This document shows positions 1 to 7,463 of a stretch of 14,566 nucleotides of DNA, piece by piece. The notes under the pieces were generated by a model that was not told the DNA's origin, made no database searches, and saw nothing but the letters and a program-made list of their open reading frames with translations. Every line of letters starts with the position of its first letter. Within the stretch, counting starts at the first letter, position 1. The stretch comes from Armatimonadetes bacterium UBA5419 (GTDB lineage Bacteria; Armatimonadota; UBA10988), in the NCBI GenBank assembly GCA_002409445.1, contig DHNJ01000067.1, positions 5,519 to 20,084 on the forward strand, written 5' to 3'. A program made the position numbers and the translations under genes.

Positions 1-2058
1 GTCACCGGCACCTCCACCGCCGCCTTCACCCGCGAGGCGCTGGCGCGCTTCCGCGAGGAGGCCGCCGCGGTGCCCGCCGAGGAGCCGTTGGACACGAGCG
101 CTGAGCACCAGGCGACCCCCGGCCTGGTCGCCGCGTTGGCCGCCACCCCCTCGCCCGACGGCCGCTTCCTCGCGGTCTACGGCATCGCCGACTGGGAGGA
201 GCCGATCGCCAGCCTGTGGCTGTACGCGCGCGACGGCAGCGGCCGGCGCAAGCTGGACAACACACTCGACATGTACGCCTCCTGGAAGGTCTCCTGGTCG
301 CCCGACAGCCGCCAGCTGGTCTACATGACCCGCCACCGCAACCGCCAGGGCTCGGTGACCAACGAGCTGGCCCGCTACGACGTCGAACGCGGCCGGCGCG
401 AGCTGATCGGCCCCGCCGGCTGGCGCCTGGGTGAGCCCGAGTTCAGCCCCAGCGGCCAGTACATCGTGGCCACGGCCTACCGCGACGAGCAGGTCGGCCT
501 GGTGGTCCTCGATAGCGAGGGGCAGAACCCGCGCTGGCTGACCGCGGCGGTCGACGGCGACTGCTTCTCGCCGACCTGGAGCCCCGACGAGACGCGCATC
601 GCCTTCTCGCTGACCTCACCGGCGGGCACCGACCTGGCCGTGATCAACACCGACGGCAGCGGCTTCGCCCGCCTGACGACCGACGCCTGGCCCGACCAGT
701 ACCCGGCCTGGAGCCCCGACGGCCAGCACCTGGCCTTCGTCAGCTACCGCCAGGAGACCGCGGCGACCGGCGGCGGGCGCAGCGCGGCGGTGGCCGGCGA
801 GGCCGAGGGCCTGTCCGGCTCGGGGACCAACGTCTACCTGCTGCCCGTCGAGGGCGGCGAGCCGACCCAGCTGACCGCGGCGACGACCGGCGGCGTGTTC
901 TACCCGTCCTGGTCGGCCGACGGCACGGAGCTGTTTGTCAGCCTGTTCAAGGTGCGCAAGGCGACGATCCACGCGCTGGCGCTGCAGGCGGCGGAGCCGG
1001 TGGCGCCGGTGACCGACCAGCTGCCGCCGACGGCGGCGCTGCCGGTGGCGCAGGAGAGCGCGCCGGTCACCGAGAGCCGCGGCTACCGCGCCGCGGGCCG
1101 CTTCAAGCCGTACGCGGTGCGGCCGTTCAACCGCGACGACGGGCTCGGGTCGAGCTACGGCCTGCGCGCGCACGGCGCCGACCCGCTCGAGAAGCACCAG
1201 CTCATGGCCGAGGTCGACTACGGCTGGTACTCCGAACGGTTTGGCGGGCAGGTCCAGTACCGCAACGACAGCAGTCCGCTGCAGCTGACGGCGAACGTCT
1301 ATCGCCGCGTGCCGCCGTACCGCTTCGAGCGCGGCGTGCTGGTCGCCGATTCGGAGAGCGGCGCGACGCTGCAGGCCAACCTGCCGCTGAGCATGGCGCG
1401 CAACGCGTACGCCAAGGACAAGCTGCGCTTCGGCTTCCAGGCGGCCTACCACTACCCCCTGTCGACCGCCGGCGGCGAGCTGCGGCCGGCGCCGCGCGCG
1501 GCCTGGGTCGTCGGGCCGAGCATCGGCTACGAGCGCACCCAGCTGCTGCCCGGCACGGGCCAGCAGGAACTGCGCGCGCGGCTGGCGTTCTCGCGCAAGG
1601 AGTTGGGCGCCGACCTGACCTACACGCAGGCGAACCTGGCCTACATCGGCCGCTTCTTCGCGCCCACGCCGCGCCAGACGTTCAACCTGAGCGGCATGGT
1701 GACCTGGTTTGACGGCACCGACTACAGTCGCCGCGAGATCGACCAGGCTCTGGCGCTGGTCGACGCGCGGTACGAGTGGCGCGTGGCCGACCAGGTCCTC
1801 GGTGGCAAGCTCTGGCCGGTGGTCCACCTCGGCCCGACCTATGTCGAGGGCGGGTACCTCTGGCGCAACCATCTCTCCGGCGTCGGCGGTGGCTTGGACG
1901 AGCGCGACGCGCTGTACTTCCAGGTCCGTCAGAACGGCCTGATCACGCGCCACGGCTCGTACGACCTGGTCGGCGGCAACCGCACCTACATCGGCGGGGG
2001 CGGCGGCAATGAGTGGTTCTTCCAGTTCAAGATCGGCTGGCGGCCGATGCCGTTCTAG
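1..2058 (+). CDS. TolB-like beta-propeller protein with C-terminal outer-membrane-barrel-like domain (5' partial)
   Basis: The reading frame is open from base 1, so the gene starts left of the window; 685 residues are visible. A GTG at 70 could be read as a start but has no clear ribosome binding site, and the 23 residues before it read as ordinary protein. Six PD40/TolB-type blade motifs (SPDG, SPDS, SPSG, SPDE, SPDG, SADG) lie at about residues 51, 100, 149, 194, 238 and 305, roughly 45 apart except where an Ala/Gly-rich insert of about 25 residues (about 250-275) lengthens one blade. From about residue 360 the chain changes to alternating aromatic and polar segments with Gly-rich turns and ends in ...RPMPF. 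A terminal Phe is typical of BAM-inserted outer membrane barrels. In known families, TolB-type propellers of this sort can follow an N-terminal peptidase-MA-like domain; whether that applies cannot be seen. Likely a surface or periplasm-facing protein. Confidence is high for the propeller and moderate for the barrel. Confidence 0.75.
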   Translation, partial: VTGTSTAAFTREALARFREEAAAVPAEEPLDTSAEHQATPGLVAALAATPSPDGRFLAVYGIADWEEPIASLWLYARDGSGRRKLDNTLDMYASWKVSWSPDSRQLVYMTRHRNRQGSVTNELARYDVERGRRELIGPAGWRLGEPEFSPSGQYIVATAYRDEQVGLVVLDSEGQNPRWLTAAVDGDCFSPTWSPDETRIAFSLTSPAGTDLAVINTDGSGFARLTTDAWPDQYPAWSPDGQHLAFVSYRQETAATGGGRSAAVAGEAEGLSGSGTNVYLLPVEGGEPTQLTAATTGGVFYPSWSADGTELFVSLFKVRKATIHALALQAAEPVAPVTDQLPPTAALPVAQESAPVTESRGYRAAGRFKPYAVRPFNRDDGLGSSYGLRAHGADPLEKHQLMAEVDYGWYSERFGGQVQYRNDSSPLQLTANVYRRVPPYRFERGVLVADSESGATLQANLPLSMARNAYAKDKLRFGFQAAYHYPLSTAGGELRPAPRAAWVVGPSIGYERTQLLPGTGQQELRARLAFSRKELGADLTYTQANLAYIGRFFAPTPRQTFNLSGMVTWFDGTDYSRREIDQALALVDARYEWRVADQVLGGKLWPVVHLGPTYVEGGYLWRNHLSGVGGGLDERDALYFQVRQNGLITRHGSYDLVGGNRTYIGGGGGNEWFFQFKIGWRPMPF

Positions 2059-2081
2059 GTCGGCGGCCCCATGCTGAGGGT

Positions 2082-3251
2082 ATGACCGGTACGATCTATC
2101 TCGACCACGCCGCGACCACCCCGCTCGACCCGCGGGTGCGCGAGGCGATGCTGCCGTGGCTCGGCGGGCAGTGGGGCAACCCCAGCAGCCTGCACGCCTG
2201 GGGCCGGGCGGCGCGCGCGGCGGTCGATGGCGTGCGCGAGCGGGTCGCCGCCTGGCTCGGCGCGCGGCCGGCTGAGATTGTCTTCACCAGCGGCGGCAGC
2301 GAGGCCGACAGCCTGGCTCTGCTGGGCACCGCCGCCGCCCGCGCCAGCCGCGGCCGCCACCTGCTGACCACGCCGATCGAGCACCACGCGGTGCTGACCG
2401 CCGCCGAGCGCTTGGCCGAGGACGGCTTCGAGGTCGAGTACCTCGCCGTCGACGGCGACGGCCGCGTCGACCCCGCTGAACTGGCCGCGCGGCTGCGGCC
2501 CGAGACCATCTTGGTCAGCGTGCAGGCCGCGAACAACGAGATCGGCACGCTGCAGCCGATCGCCGAGCTGGGCGCGGTCTGCGCGGCGGCGCGGGTGCCG
2601 CTGCATGTCGACGCGGTGCAGTCGCTGGTCGAGTGGCGACACGACGTGCGCGCCGAGGGCATCAGCCTGCTGGCCGGCTCGGCGCACAAGCTCTACGGGC
2701 CGCAGGGCGTCGGGTTCCTCTACGTGCGCACCGGGCTGCGGCCGCGGCCGCAGATCCTCGGTGGACCGCAGGAGCGCGGCCGACGCGCCGGCACCGAGAA
2801 CGTCGCGGGCATCGTCGGCCTGGGCGCGGCGATCCAGCTGCTCGAGGCGGAGATTGAGGCCCGCCGCGCGCACTGTCTGACGCTGCGCGAGCGGCTGCTG
2901 GCGGGGCTGCTGGCGCTGCCGGGCAGCCATCTCAACGGCCCGCGCGAGGGGCGGCTGGCGAACAACGTCAACGTCAGCTTCGACCACGTCAACGGCGAGG
3001 GGCTGCTGATCAGCCTGGACCAGCAGGGCATCGCCGCGAGCACCGGCAGCGCCTGTTCGAGCGGCAGCACCGACCCGAGCCACGTCCTGCTCGCCCTCGG
3101 CGGCGACCGCGACATCGCCCACGGCTCGCTGCGCCTGACCCTGGGCCAGAGCAACACCGAGGCGCACGTCGATCGGGCGGTGGCGGCGGTGGCCGAGGCG
3201 CTGGAACAGCTGCGCGGGCTCGACCCCACGGGACGCGCGGCGACTGTTTGA
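2082..3251 (+). CDS. Cysteine desulfurase (IscS/NifS type)
   Basis: A PLP-dependent enzyme that takes sulfur from L-cysteine, giving alanine and an enzyme persulfide for Fe-S cluster or thio-modification pathways. The protein is 389 residues, a normal family length. It begins MTGTIYLDHAATTPLDP, the usual N-terminus. Visible landmarks are the histidine over the PLP ring (H101 in PIEHHAV), the PLP-binding HVDAVQ (D177), the Schiff-base lysine in SAHKLYGPQGVGFLY (K203), the GGPQERGRRAGTEN segment and the mobile loop with the catalytic cysteine, STGSACSSGSTDPSHVL (C325). ATG 2082 is chosen because homology starts right there; an upstream in-frame GTG at 2013 would lie inside the preceding gene. 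The Shine-Dalgarno is poor: GAGGG at 2076-2080 ends only one base before the ATG. No scaffold (IscU), regulator or tRNA-thiolation gene lies beside it, so Fe-S versus tRNA role is undecided. The stop codon lies inside the -35 box of the next promoter. Confidence 0.95.
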   Translation: MTGTIYLDHAATTPLDPRVREAMLPWLGGQWGNPSSLHAWGRAARAAVDGVRERVAAWLGARPAEIVFTSGGSEADSLALLGTAAARASRGRHLLTTPIEHHAVLTAAERLAEDGFEVEYLAVDGDGRVDPAELAARLRPETILVSVQAANNEIGTLQPIAELGAVCAAARVPLHVDAVQSLVEWRHDVRAEGISLLAGSAHKLYGPQGVGFLYVRTGLRPRPQILGGPQERGRRAGTENVAGIVGLGAAIQLLEAEIEARRAHCLTLRERLLAGLLALPGSHLNGPREGRLANNVNVSFDHVNGEGLLISLDQQGIAASTGSACSSGSTDPSHVLLALGGDRDIAHGSLRLTLGQSNTEAHVDRAVAAVAEALEQLRGLDPTGRAATV

Positions 3252-3276
3252 CACGCGCTTGGGCGCTCTCTACAAT
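3248..3276 (+). promoter_or_regulatory. Strong sigma70-type promoter for the eight-gene operon
   Basis: TTGACA (3248-3253) is separated by exactly 17 bp from TACAAT (3271-3276), which is 11 of 12 matches to the bacterial housekeeping consensus. Transcription should start near 3283, leaving a leader of about 22 nt that carries the AGGAGG at 3292-3297. The TGA stop of the cysteine desulfurase (3249-3251) is part of the -35 hexamer, so coding sequence and promoter overlap. The match is seen directly; activity is inferred. Confidence 0.8.
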
Positions 3277-3291
3277 GCCCGCAGGACTGTC

Positions 3292-3297
3292 AGGAGG
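3292..3297 (+). promoter_or_regulatory. Consensus Shine-Dalgarno fixing the start at 3305
   Basis: AGGAGG lies 7 nt before ATG 3305. It rules out the longer reading of this frame from 3248, which would begin upstream of the predicted transcription start. It also shows that the organism uses the standard anti-Shine-Dalgarno sequence. Confidence 0.85.
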
Positions 3298-3304
3298 TCT
3301 GCGT

Positions 3305-4225
3305 ATGCCCCGGCGCGTGCTGTTCACTCACAACGATTTGGACGCGCTGGTCGCCGCCTTGCTCACTCGGGTTGCGATGCCCGACTGCGACGTGTACTTC
3401 TGCACCTACGACAACTTCCCCGAGCTGGTGGCCAAGCGTGCCGCCGACTACGGGGTCATCTGGGTCGCCGACCTGAGCATGCGCGACGGCTCGCCCGAGC
3501 TGGAGGCGCTGCGCGCGGCCGAGGCCGATGAGGTGCGCTGGTTCGACCACCACGCCTCCTCGGACGACCAGGCCTGGATGACGACCTGCGAGATTGACCG
3601 CAGCGGGCAGCGCTGCGCGGCGGATGTCGTGGCCGATTGGCTGGTCTCCGCGGGCTACGAGATTCCCGCCCCCTGGCAGACTCTGCGCGACTACGCACAC
3701 GACCAGGATCTCTGGATCCGCGCGCTGCCCGAGGCCGCCGCGTTCGACGATATCCTCGGTGGTATGCCGATCCAGACGGTCTTCGACCTGCTCGAAGTGG
3801 ACCCGCTGCGGGTCTACCAGCCGACGCCGGAGATGGCCGAGGCGGCGCGGCGGACGGCCGAGGAGCGCGAACTGAGCCTAGCCCTGGCCGAGCGCACGGC
3901 GACGGTGATCGAGCTGCCCGACGGGCGGCGGATCAAGTCGGTCTGCGCCTGGGGCTCGACCAGCGAGGTTGGTGACGCGGTGGGCGACCCGGACACGCTG
4001 GTCGCGCTGCTGGACCTGCGCGGGGTGGGCCGCGGGCAGATCCGCTTCAGCCTGCGCACCCAGTCGAAAGAGATCAACGCCGCCCGCGTGGCCGAGCAGA
4101 TGGGCGGCGGCGGGCACCCGCAGGCGGCGGGGGCGACGGTGCAGCTCGAGCTATTGCATGCGCTGACCGAGGCCATTGGCGCGCAGGTACGCGCGGCCCT
4201 CGAGGCGGCCGAGGAGGAGGTTTGA
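3305..4225 (+). CDS. DHH/DHHA1-family phosphoesterase
   Basis: A predicted manganese-dependent phosphoesterase of the DHH superfamily, 306 residues. Motif I is FTHNDLDAL (H9, D11, D13), motif II VADLS (D56), motif III the signature DHH (residues 81-83, FDHHASSDD), and motif IV is probably YAHDQDLW (D133/D135). The C-terminal DHHA1 substrate-binding domain carries the glycine signature MGGGGHPQAAGATV (about 266-279). All metal ligands appear present, so it should be active. DHH/DHHA1 proteins include nanoRNases, pAp phosphatases and cyclic dinucleotide phosphodiesterases; nothing here identifies the substrate, and it lacks the DHHxSN form seen in many NrnA proteins. It is the first gene after the promoter at 3248 and ends three nt before the next start. 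Cytoplasmic, with no signal peptide. Confidence 0.88.
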   Translation: MPRRVLFTHNDLDALVAALLTRVAMPDCDVYFCTYDNFPELVAKRAADYGVIWVADLSMRDGSPELEALRAAEADEVRWFDHHASSDDQAWMTTCEIDRSGQRCAADVVADWLVSAGYEIPAPWQTLRDYAHDQDLWIRALPEAAAFDDILGGMPIQTVFDLLEVDPLRVYQPTPEMAEAARRTAEERELSLALAERTATVIELPDGRRIKSVCAWGSTSEVGDAVGDPDTLVALLDLRGVGRGQIRFSLRTQSKEINAARVAEQMGGGGHPQAAGATVQLELLHALTEAIGAQVRAALEAAEEEV

Positions 4226-4228
4226 ACA

Positions 4229-4915
4229 ATGAAAGTCACGTGGTATGGGCATTCGTGCTTCTGGATCGAGAGCTCGGCGGGTACGGTCGCGATCGACCCG
4301 TTCCTCACCGGCAACCCCGCCGCGCCAGTCAGCGCCGACCAGGTGCGCTGCGATGCGATCATCCTAAGCCACGGTCACGCTGACCATGTGGGCGACGCCG
4401 CGGCCCTGGCGAACCGTCACAATGCACCGATCGTCGCGGTCTTTGAGCTGGCCACGGTGCTCGGCTGGCAGGGCCTGACGACCCATGGCCAGCACATCGG
4501 CGGCGCGCATGACTACCCGTTCGGGCGGGTCAAGTTCACGCCCGCGGCGCACGGCACCGGTATGATCGACGAGGCCGCGCAGACCATCACCTACACCGGT
4601 CAGCCGGCGAGCATCCTCTACACCGTCGGCGACAAGACGGTCTTCCACGCCGGCGACACCGCGCTGCTCGCCGAGTTCGACCTGGTTGGCCGGCGGCACG
4701 AGATTGACCTGGCGCTGCTGCCGATTGGCGACAACTTCACCATGGGCCCGGACGACGCGGCGGAGGCCGTGCGCATGCTGCGGCCCAAGCGCGTGGTGCC
4801 GATGCACTACAACACGTGGGACCTGATTGCGCAGGACCCGGCGGCGTTTGCCGGCCTGGTGGGCGGGGCGGCCGAGGTGGTCATCCTGCAACCGGGCGAG
4901 GCGATCGACCTGTGA
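4229..4915 (+). CDS. UPF0173-type metal-dependent hydrolase (MBL fold)
   Basis: A 228-residue metallo-beta-lactamase-fold protein whose start (MKVTWYGHSCFWIE) and IDPFLTGNP segment match the UPF0173/YtkL-type family. Metal ligands are visible: SHGHADHVGD (H48, H50, D52, H53), AAHGTG (H108), HAGDT (D143) and PMHYNTW (H193). The set is complete, so a dinuclear-metal hydrolase is expected; the family has no firmly established physiological substrate. GGAGGAGG at 4213-4220 sits 8 nt before ATG 4229, and only three bases separate it from the preceding stop. Its TGA overlaps the next gene's GTG in the form GTGA, which implies translational coupling. Not a beta-lactam resistance gene by sequence type; no signal peptide. 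Confidence 0.88.
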   Translation: MKVTWYGHSCFWIESSAGTVAIDPFLTGNPAAPVSADQVRCDAIILSHGHADHVGDAAALANRHNAPIVAVFELATVLGWQGLTTHGQHIGGAHDYPFGRVKFTPAAHGTGMIDEAAQTITYTGQPASILYTVGDKTVFHAGDTALLAEFDLVGRRHEIDLALLPIGDNFTMGPDDAAEAVRMLRPKRVVPMHYNTWDLIAQDPAAFAGLVGGAAEVVILQPGEAIDL

Positions 4916-5370
4916 GCGAGGTCGGTGAACCGGCGTCTATCACGCTGAGACTCCCGCCCGCGGCGGCCTGGTGGCCGTTGGCGGGCGAGACGGCGGGGTA
5001 CGCCGCGGCGCGGGCCGGGCTCAGCGCGGCGACCAGCGCGCGGCTGCGGCTGGCCCTGCGCGAGGCCTGCGCCAACGCCTGCAGCCACGGCCGCCTGGCC
5101 GAACTCGGCGCGCCGCTGGTCATTCGCTGCGACCTGCTGCCCGGCGGCGCCCTGCGCGTGGCTGTCGCCGACCAGGGCCCCGGGTTCAACCCCGATGCGG
5201 TGCCGCGCCCGTCGCTCGATGCGCCGCTGGAAAAGCGGCGGCTGGGTGGGCTTGGTGTGCATCTGATGCGGCACCTGGTGGACCGACTGGAGGTGGTGGC
5301 GGTCGAGGGCGGGCATGAGGTATGGTTGTGCGTCGATGCGCGGGGGGAGGAGGGCGAGGCGGCACAATGA
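4912..5370 (+). CDS. RsbW/SpoIIAB-like ATP-binding protein (HATPase_c_2, putative anti-sigma factor/kinase)
   Basis: A 152-residue protein consisting of a single GHKL ATPase domain. The N box is LREACANACSHG (E51, N55, H59), the G1 box is ADQGPGFNP (D87, G89, G91) and the G2 box is RLGGLGVHLMRHLVD (about 110-124). This arrangement is that of RsbW/SpoIIAB serine kinases, which bind sigma factors and phosphorylate STAS-domain partners. GTG 4912 is chosen because it overlaps the previous stop (GTGA) and gives a normal RsbW length; a longer reading would run back into the preceding gene. No STAS anti-anti-sigma gene or sigma factor is visible nearby, so the partner is unknown. The next gene starts within its stop codon (ATGA at 5367-5370). 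Confidence 0.83.
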   Translation: MSEVGEPASITLRLPPAAAWWPLAGETAGYAAARAGLSAATSARLRLALREACANACSHGRLAELGAPLVIRCDLLPGGALRVAVADQGPGFNPDAVPRPSLDAPLEKRRLGGLGVHLMRHLVDRLEVVAVEGGHEVWLCVDARGEEGEAAQ

Positions 5371-6323
5371 AGGTCCGGCTGTGGGGTGTGCGCGGCTCGA
5401 TCCCGACACCGCTGCGCGCCGACGAGATCGAGGCCAAGCTCGTTGCAGCGCTGCGCGGCGCGACGGAGGTCGACCTGCGCGACGAGGCCGCCGTCCGCGC
5501 CTATGTCGCCGGCCTGCCCTGCCATGAGCGCGGCACCTGGGGCGGCAACACGACCTGCTTCGAGATCCGCAACGCGGCGGGCGACCTGCTGATCGTCGAC
5601 GCGGGCACCGGCATCCGCGCGCTGGGTATCGAGCTGCTGGGCGGCGAGTTCGGCCGCGGCACCGGCCGCGCGGCGATCGCCATCACCCACACCCACTGGG
5701 ATCACATCCAAGGCCTGCCCTTCTTCGGCCCGCTCTTCGTGCCGGGCAACCACTTCGACTTCTACGGCCAGCACGACCAGCTTGAGGCGCGGCTGCAGGC
5801 GCAGCAGGAGGGCCGGTTCTTCCCGGTCACCCTCGACGACATGGCCGCGACCAAGGCCTTCCACCGCGTTGATGAGCCCGTGGAGCTGTTCGACGGACGG
5901 ATGCGGCTGCGCTCGATCGAAGTTGAGCACCCGGGGCGCTGCTGGGCCTACCGGATCGAGGCCGACGGCCACAGCGTGGTCGTCGCAACAGACGCCGAGT
6001 ACCGCCAGTTGGTCGGCGCGGCCTGGGAGCGCCACGTCGAATTCTACCGCGGCGCCGATGTGCTCATTTTCGACGCGCAGTACACCCTCAGCGAGGCGCT
6101 CGTCGACAAGCAGAACTGGGGCCACTCGAACGCGATGATCGGCATCGATATGGCGGTCGAGGCGGAGGTGGGGACGCTGGTCATCCACCACCACGAGCCG
6201 ACCTATGGCGATGCGAAGGTCGCGGAGATCTGCCGCGAGGCGCTGCGCTACCTCGACGAGCTACCCCGCGGGCACCGGCTGCACGTGGTCGTCGGCTGCG
6301 AGGGTGACACGCTGGAGCTGTAG
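5367..6323 (+). CDS. MBL-fold metallo-hydrolase (phosphodiesterase-like group)
   Basis: A 318-residue metallo-beta-lactamase-fold protein. It starts MKVRLWGVRGSIPTP, followed by GTWGGNTTCFEI and IVDAGTGIRALG, a pattern shared with a group of MBL proteins often annotated as phosphodiesterase-like or RNase Z/PhnP-like hydrolases. Metal ligands are THTHWDHIQG (H108, H110, D112, H113), VEHPG (H188), ATDAEY (D209) and IHHHEPTY (275-277); QNWGHS (about 249-254) may add a substrate contact. About 25 residues after the GSIPTP motif form an unusual helical-looking insert before the GTWGGNT motif. ATG 5367 overlaps the preceding stop and has GAGG 7 nt upstream. The substrate is unknown; the fold and catalytic competence are well supported. 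Confidence 0.85.
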   Translation: MKVRLWGVRGSIPTPLRADEIEAKLVAALRGATEVDLRDEAAVRAYVAGLPCHERGTWGGNTTCFEIRNAAGDLLIVDAGTGIRALGIELLGGEFGRGTGRAAIAITHTHWDHIQGLPFFGPLFVPGNHFDFYGQHDQLEARLQAQQEGRFFPVTLDDMAATKAFHRVDEPVELFDGRMRLRSIEVEHPGRCWAYRIEADGHSVVVATDAEYRQLVGAAWERHVEFYRGADVLIFDAQYTLSEALVDKQNWGHSNAMIGIDMAVEAEVGTLVIHHHEPTYGDAKVAEICREALRYLDELPRGHRLHVVVGCEGDTLEL

Positions 6324-6326
6324 GTC

Positions 6327-6716
6327 GTGATCATCGCCGTCGGCCTCGATATCGTCGCGCTCGACCGCATCGACCGGCTCTGGACCCGCTACGGCGCGCG
6401 CCTCGTCGGGCGGCTGCTGACCCCCGCCGAGCTGGCCGCCATCGAGGCCAGTGGCGACCCGGTGGCGCGGCTGGCTGGGCGCTGGGCGGCGAAGGAGGCG
6501 GTGCTCAAGGCGTTGGGCACGGGCTGGGCCGAGGGGCTGGCGCTGGGGCAGATCGAGGTGCTGAACGATGCCGCGGGTGCGCCGCGACTAACGCTGCATC
6601 GCGCGGCGGCGGCGCGCGCGGCGGCCCTGGGCGGCCAGCGCTGGCACCTGAGCATCAGCCACGAGCGGTCGATGGCCGTGGCCGTGGCGATTTTGGAGGG
6701 CGAACCATGCAACTAG
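6327..6716 (+). CDS. acpS: Holo-[acyl-carrier-protein] synthase (AcpS-type phosphopantetheinyl transferase)
   Basis: Transfers the 4'-phosphopantetheine arm of CoA to the serine of acyl carrier proteins. The 129-residue length is typical. Both signature motifs are present: GLDIVALDRI with the Mg ligand D8, and RWAAKEAVLKALGTG with E57 (the usual F of FAAKEA is W here). The C-terminal HLSISHERSMAVAVAI is also characteristic. The start is GTG 6327, three nt after the previous stop. The last 10 nt overlap the next gene, consistent with coupled expression with the fabG-like and ketosynthase genes that follow. This suggests the enzyme arms the carrier protein used by that set as well as, or instead of, the housekeeping ACP. 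Confidence 0.93.
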   Translation: MIIAVGLDIVALDRIDRLWTRYGARLVGRLLTPAELAAIEASGDPVARLAGRWAAKEAVLKALGTGWAEGLALGQIEVLNDAAGAPRLTLHRAAAARAAALGGQRWHLSISHERSMAVAVAILEGEPCN

Positions 6717-7450
6717 AGGGCCGACGCGCGCTGGTCACCGGCGCGGGCCGCGGGCTGGGTAAGGCCGTGGCGCTGGCGCTGGCGGCCGCCGGCGCCGACG
6801 TCGTCGTCAACTACCACCGCTCGGCCGAAGCGGCCGCGACCGTCGTCGACGAGATCACCGCGGGCGGCCGCCGCGCGCTGGCCGTCGGCGCCGACGTGGC
6901 CGACGAGACGGCGGTCAAGCAGCTGCTCGCCGAGACCACCGAGTTCCTCGGCGGGCTCGATATCGTCGTCAACAACGCCGGCCTGGTGCGCGACAAGTAC
7001 CTCAACTACATGACCCTCGACGAGTGGTCCGAGGTGGTCGATGTCTGCCTGCGTGGGACCTTCCTGGTCACCAAGCACGCGACGCGCGCGCTGCTCCGTT
7101 CACCGGCCGGCCGCGTGGTCAACATCAGCTCCGTCGCCGGGCTCGCGGGCGATATGCAGCGCGCCAACTACGCGGCGGCCAAGGCCGGGCTGATCGGCCT
7201 GACCAAGACCACCGCGCGCGAACTGGCCCGCCGCGGCGTGACGGCCAACGCCATTGCGCCGGGCATGGTCGAGACCGAGCTGATCGCCGAGCTGGCCGAG
7301 ACGCGCCGTGAGGCGATGCTCGAGCGCATCCCGCTGGGCCGCTTCGGCCAGCCGAACGAAATCGCGGGGCTGGTCGTCTTTTTGTGTACCGATGCCGCGG
7401 CGTACATCACCGGCACGGTGTTGACGGTCGATGGCGGCTTGAGCGCGTGA
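6707..7450 (+). CDS. fabG: FabG-like 3-oxoacyl-ACP reductase (short-chain dehydrogenase)
   Basis: An NAD(P)H-dependent SDR of 247 residues, standard FabG length. The cofactor motif is TGAGRGLG (11-18), followed by NNAG (89-92), the catalytic serine in NISSVAG (S142) and YAAAK (Y155, K159). The C-terminal ITGTVLTVDGG is the FabG signature. GGAGGG at 6695-6700 lies 6 nt before ATG 6707. One oddity: the Asn of the SDR tetrad (N110 in E. coli FabG, 28 residues before the catalytic Ser) is Cys114 here (VDVCLRGTF); the codon reads TGC clearly. Position in the operon, after acpS and before two ketosynthase genes, supports reduction of 3-ketoacyl-ACP. It may be a dedicated paralogue rather than the housekeeping reductase. 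Confidence 0.9.
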   Translation: MQLEGRRALVTGAGRGLGKAVALALAAAGADVVVNYHRSAEAAATVVDEITAGGRRALAVGADVADETAVKQLLAETTEFLGGLDIVVNNAGLVRDKYLNYMTLDEWSEVVDVCLRGTFLVTKHATRALLRSPAGRVVNISSVAGLAGDMQRANYAAAKAGLIGLTKTTARELARRGVTANAIAPGMVETELIAELAETRREAMLERIPLGRFGQPNEIAGLVVFLCTDAAAYITGTVLTVDGGLSA

Positions 7451-7463
7451 GGGCAGGGCTAGG

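Noticed and set aside
616..1953. Long minus-strand open frame of 445 codons opposite the first gene
   Set aside because: It is the antisense of a PD40/barrel protein in GC-rich DNA. The translation is low-complexity (rich in A, R, G, V) with no domain, and the plus-strand frame shows clear family motifs.
2070..2082. Leaderless promoter for the cysteine desulfurase (CATGCT about 7 nt before the ATG)
   Set aside because: The -10 resemblance is weak and there is no -35 box, so it was not listed despite the poorly spaced Shine-Dalgarno.
2055..3254. Minus-strand open frame of 399 codons opposite the cysteine desulfurase
   Set aside because: It is a shadow of a gene with full catalytic motifs on the plus strand, with Arg/Ala/Gly-rich composition.
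4229..4915. Beta-lactam resistance gene
   Set aside because: The MBL fold is present, but the sequence pattern is UPF0173, without a signal peptide or class B beta-lactamase features.
4881..6194. Minus-strand open frame of 437 codons
   Set aside because: It spans two well-supported plus-strand genes and contains no recognisable motif.
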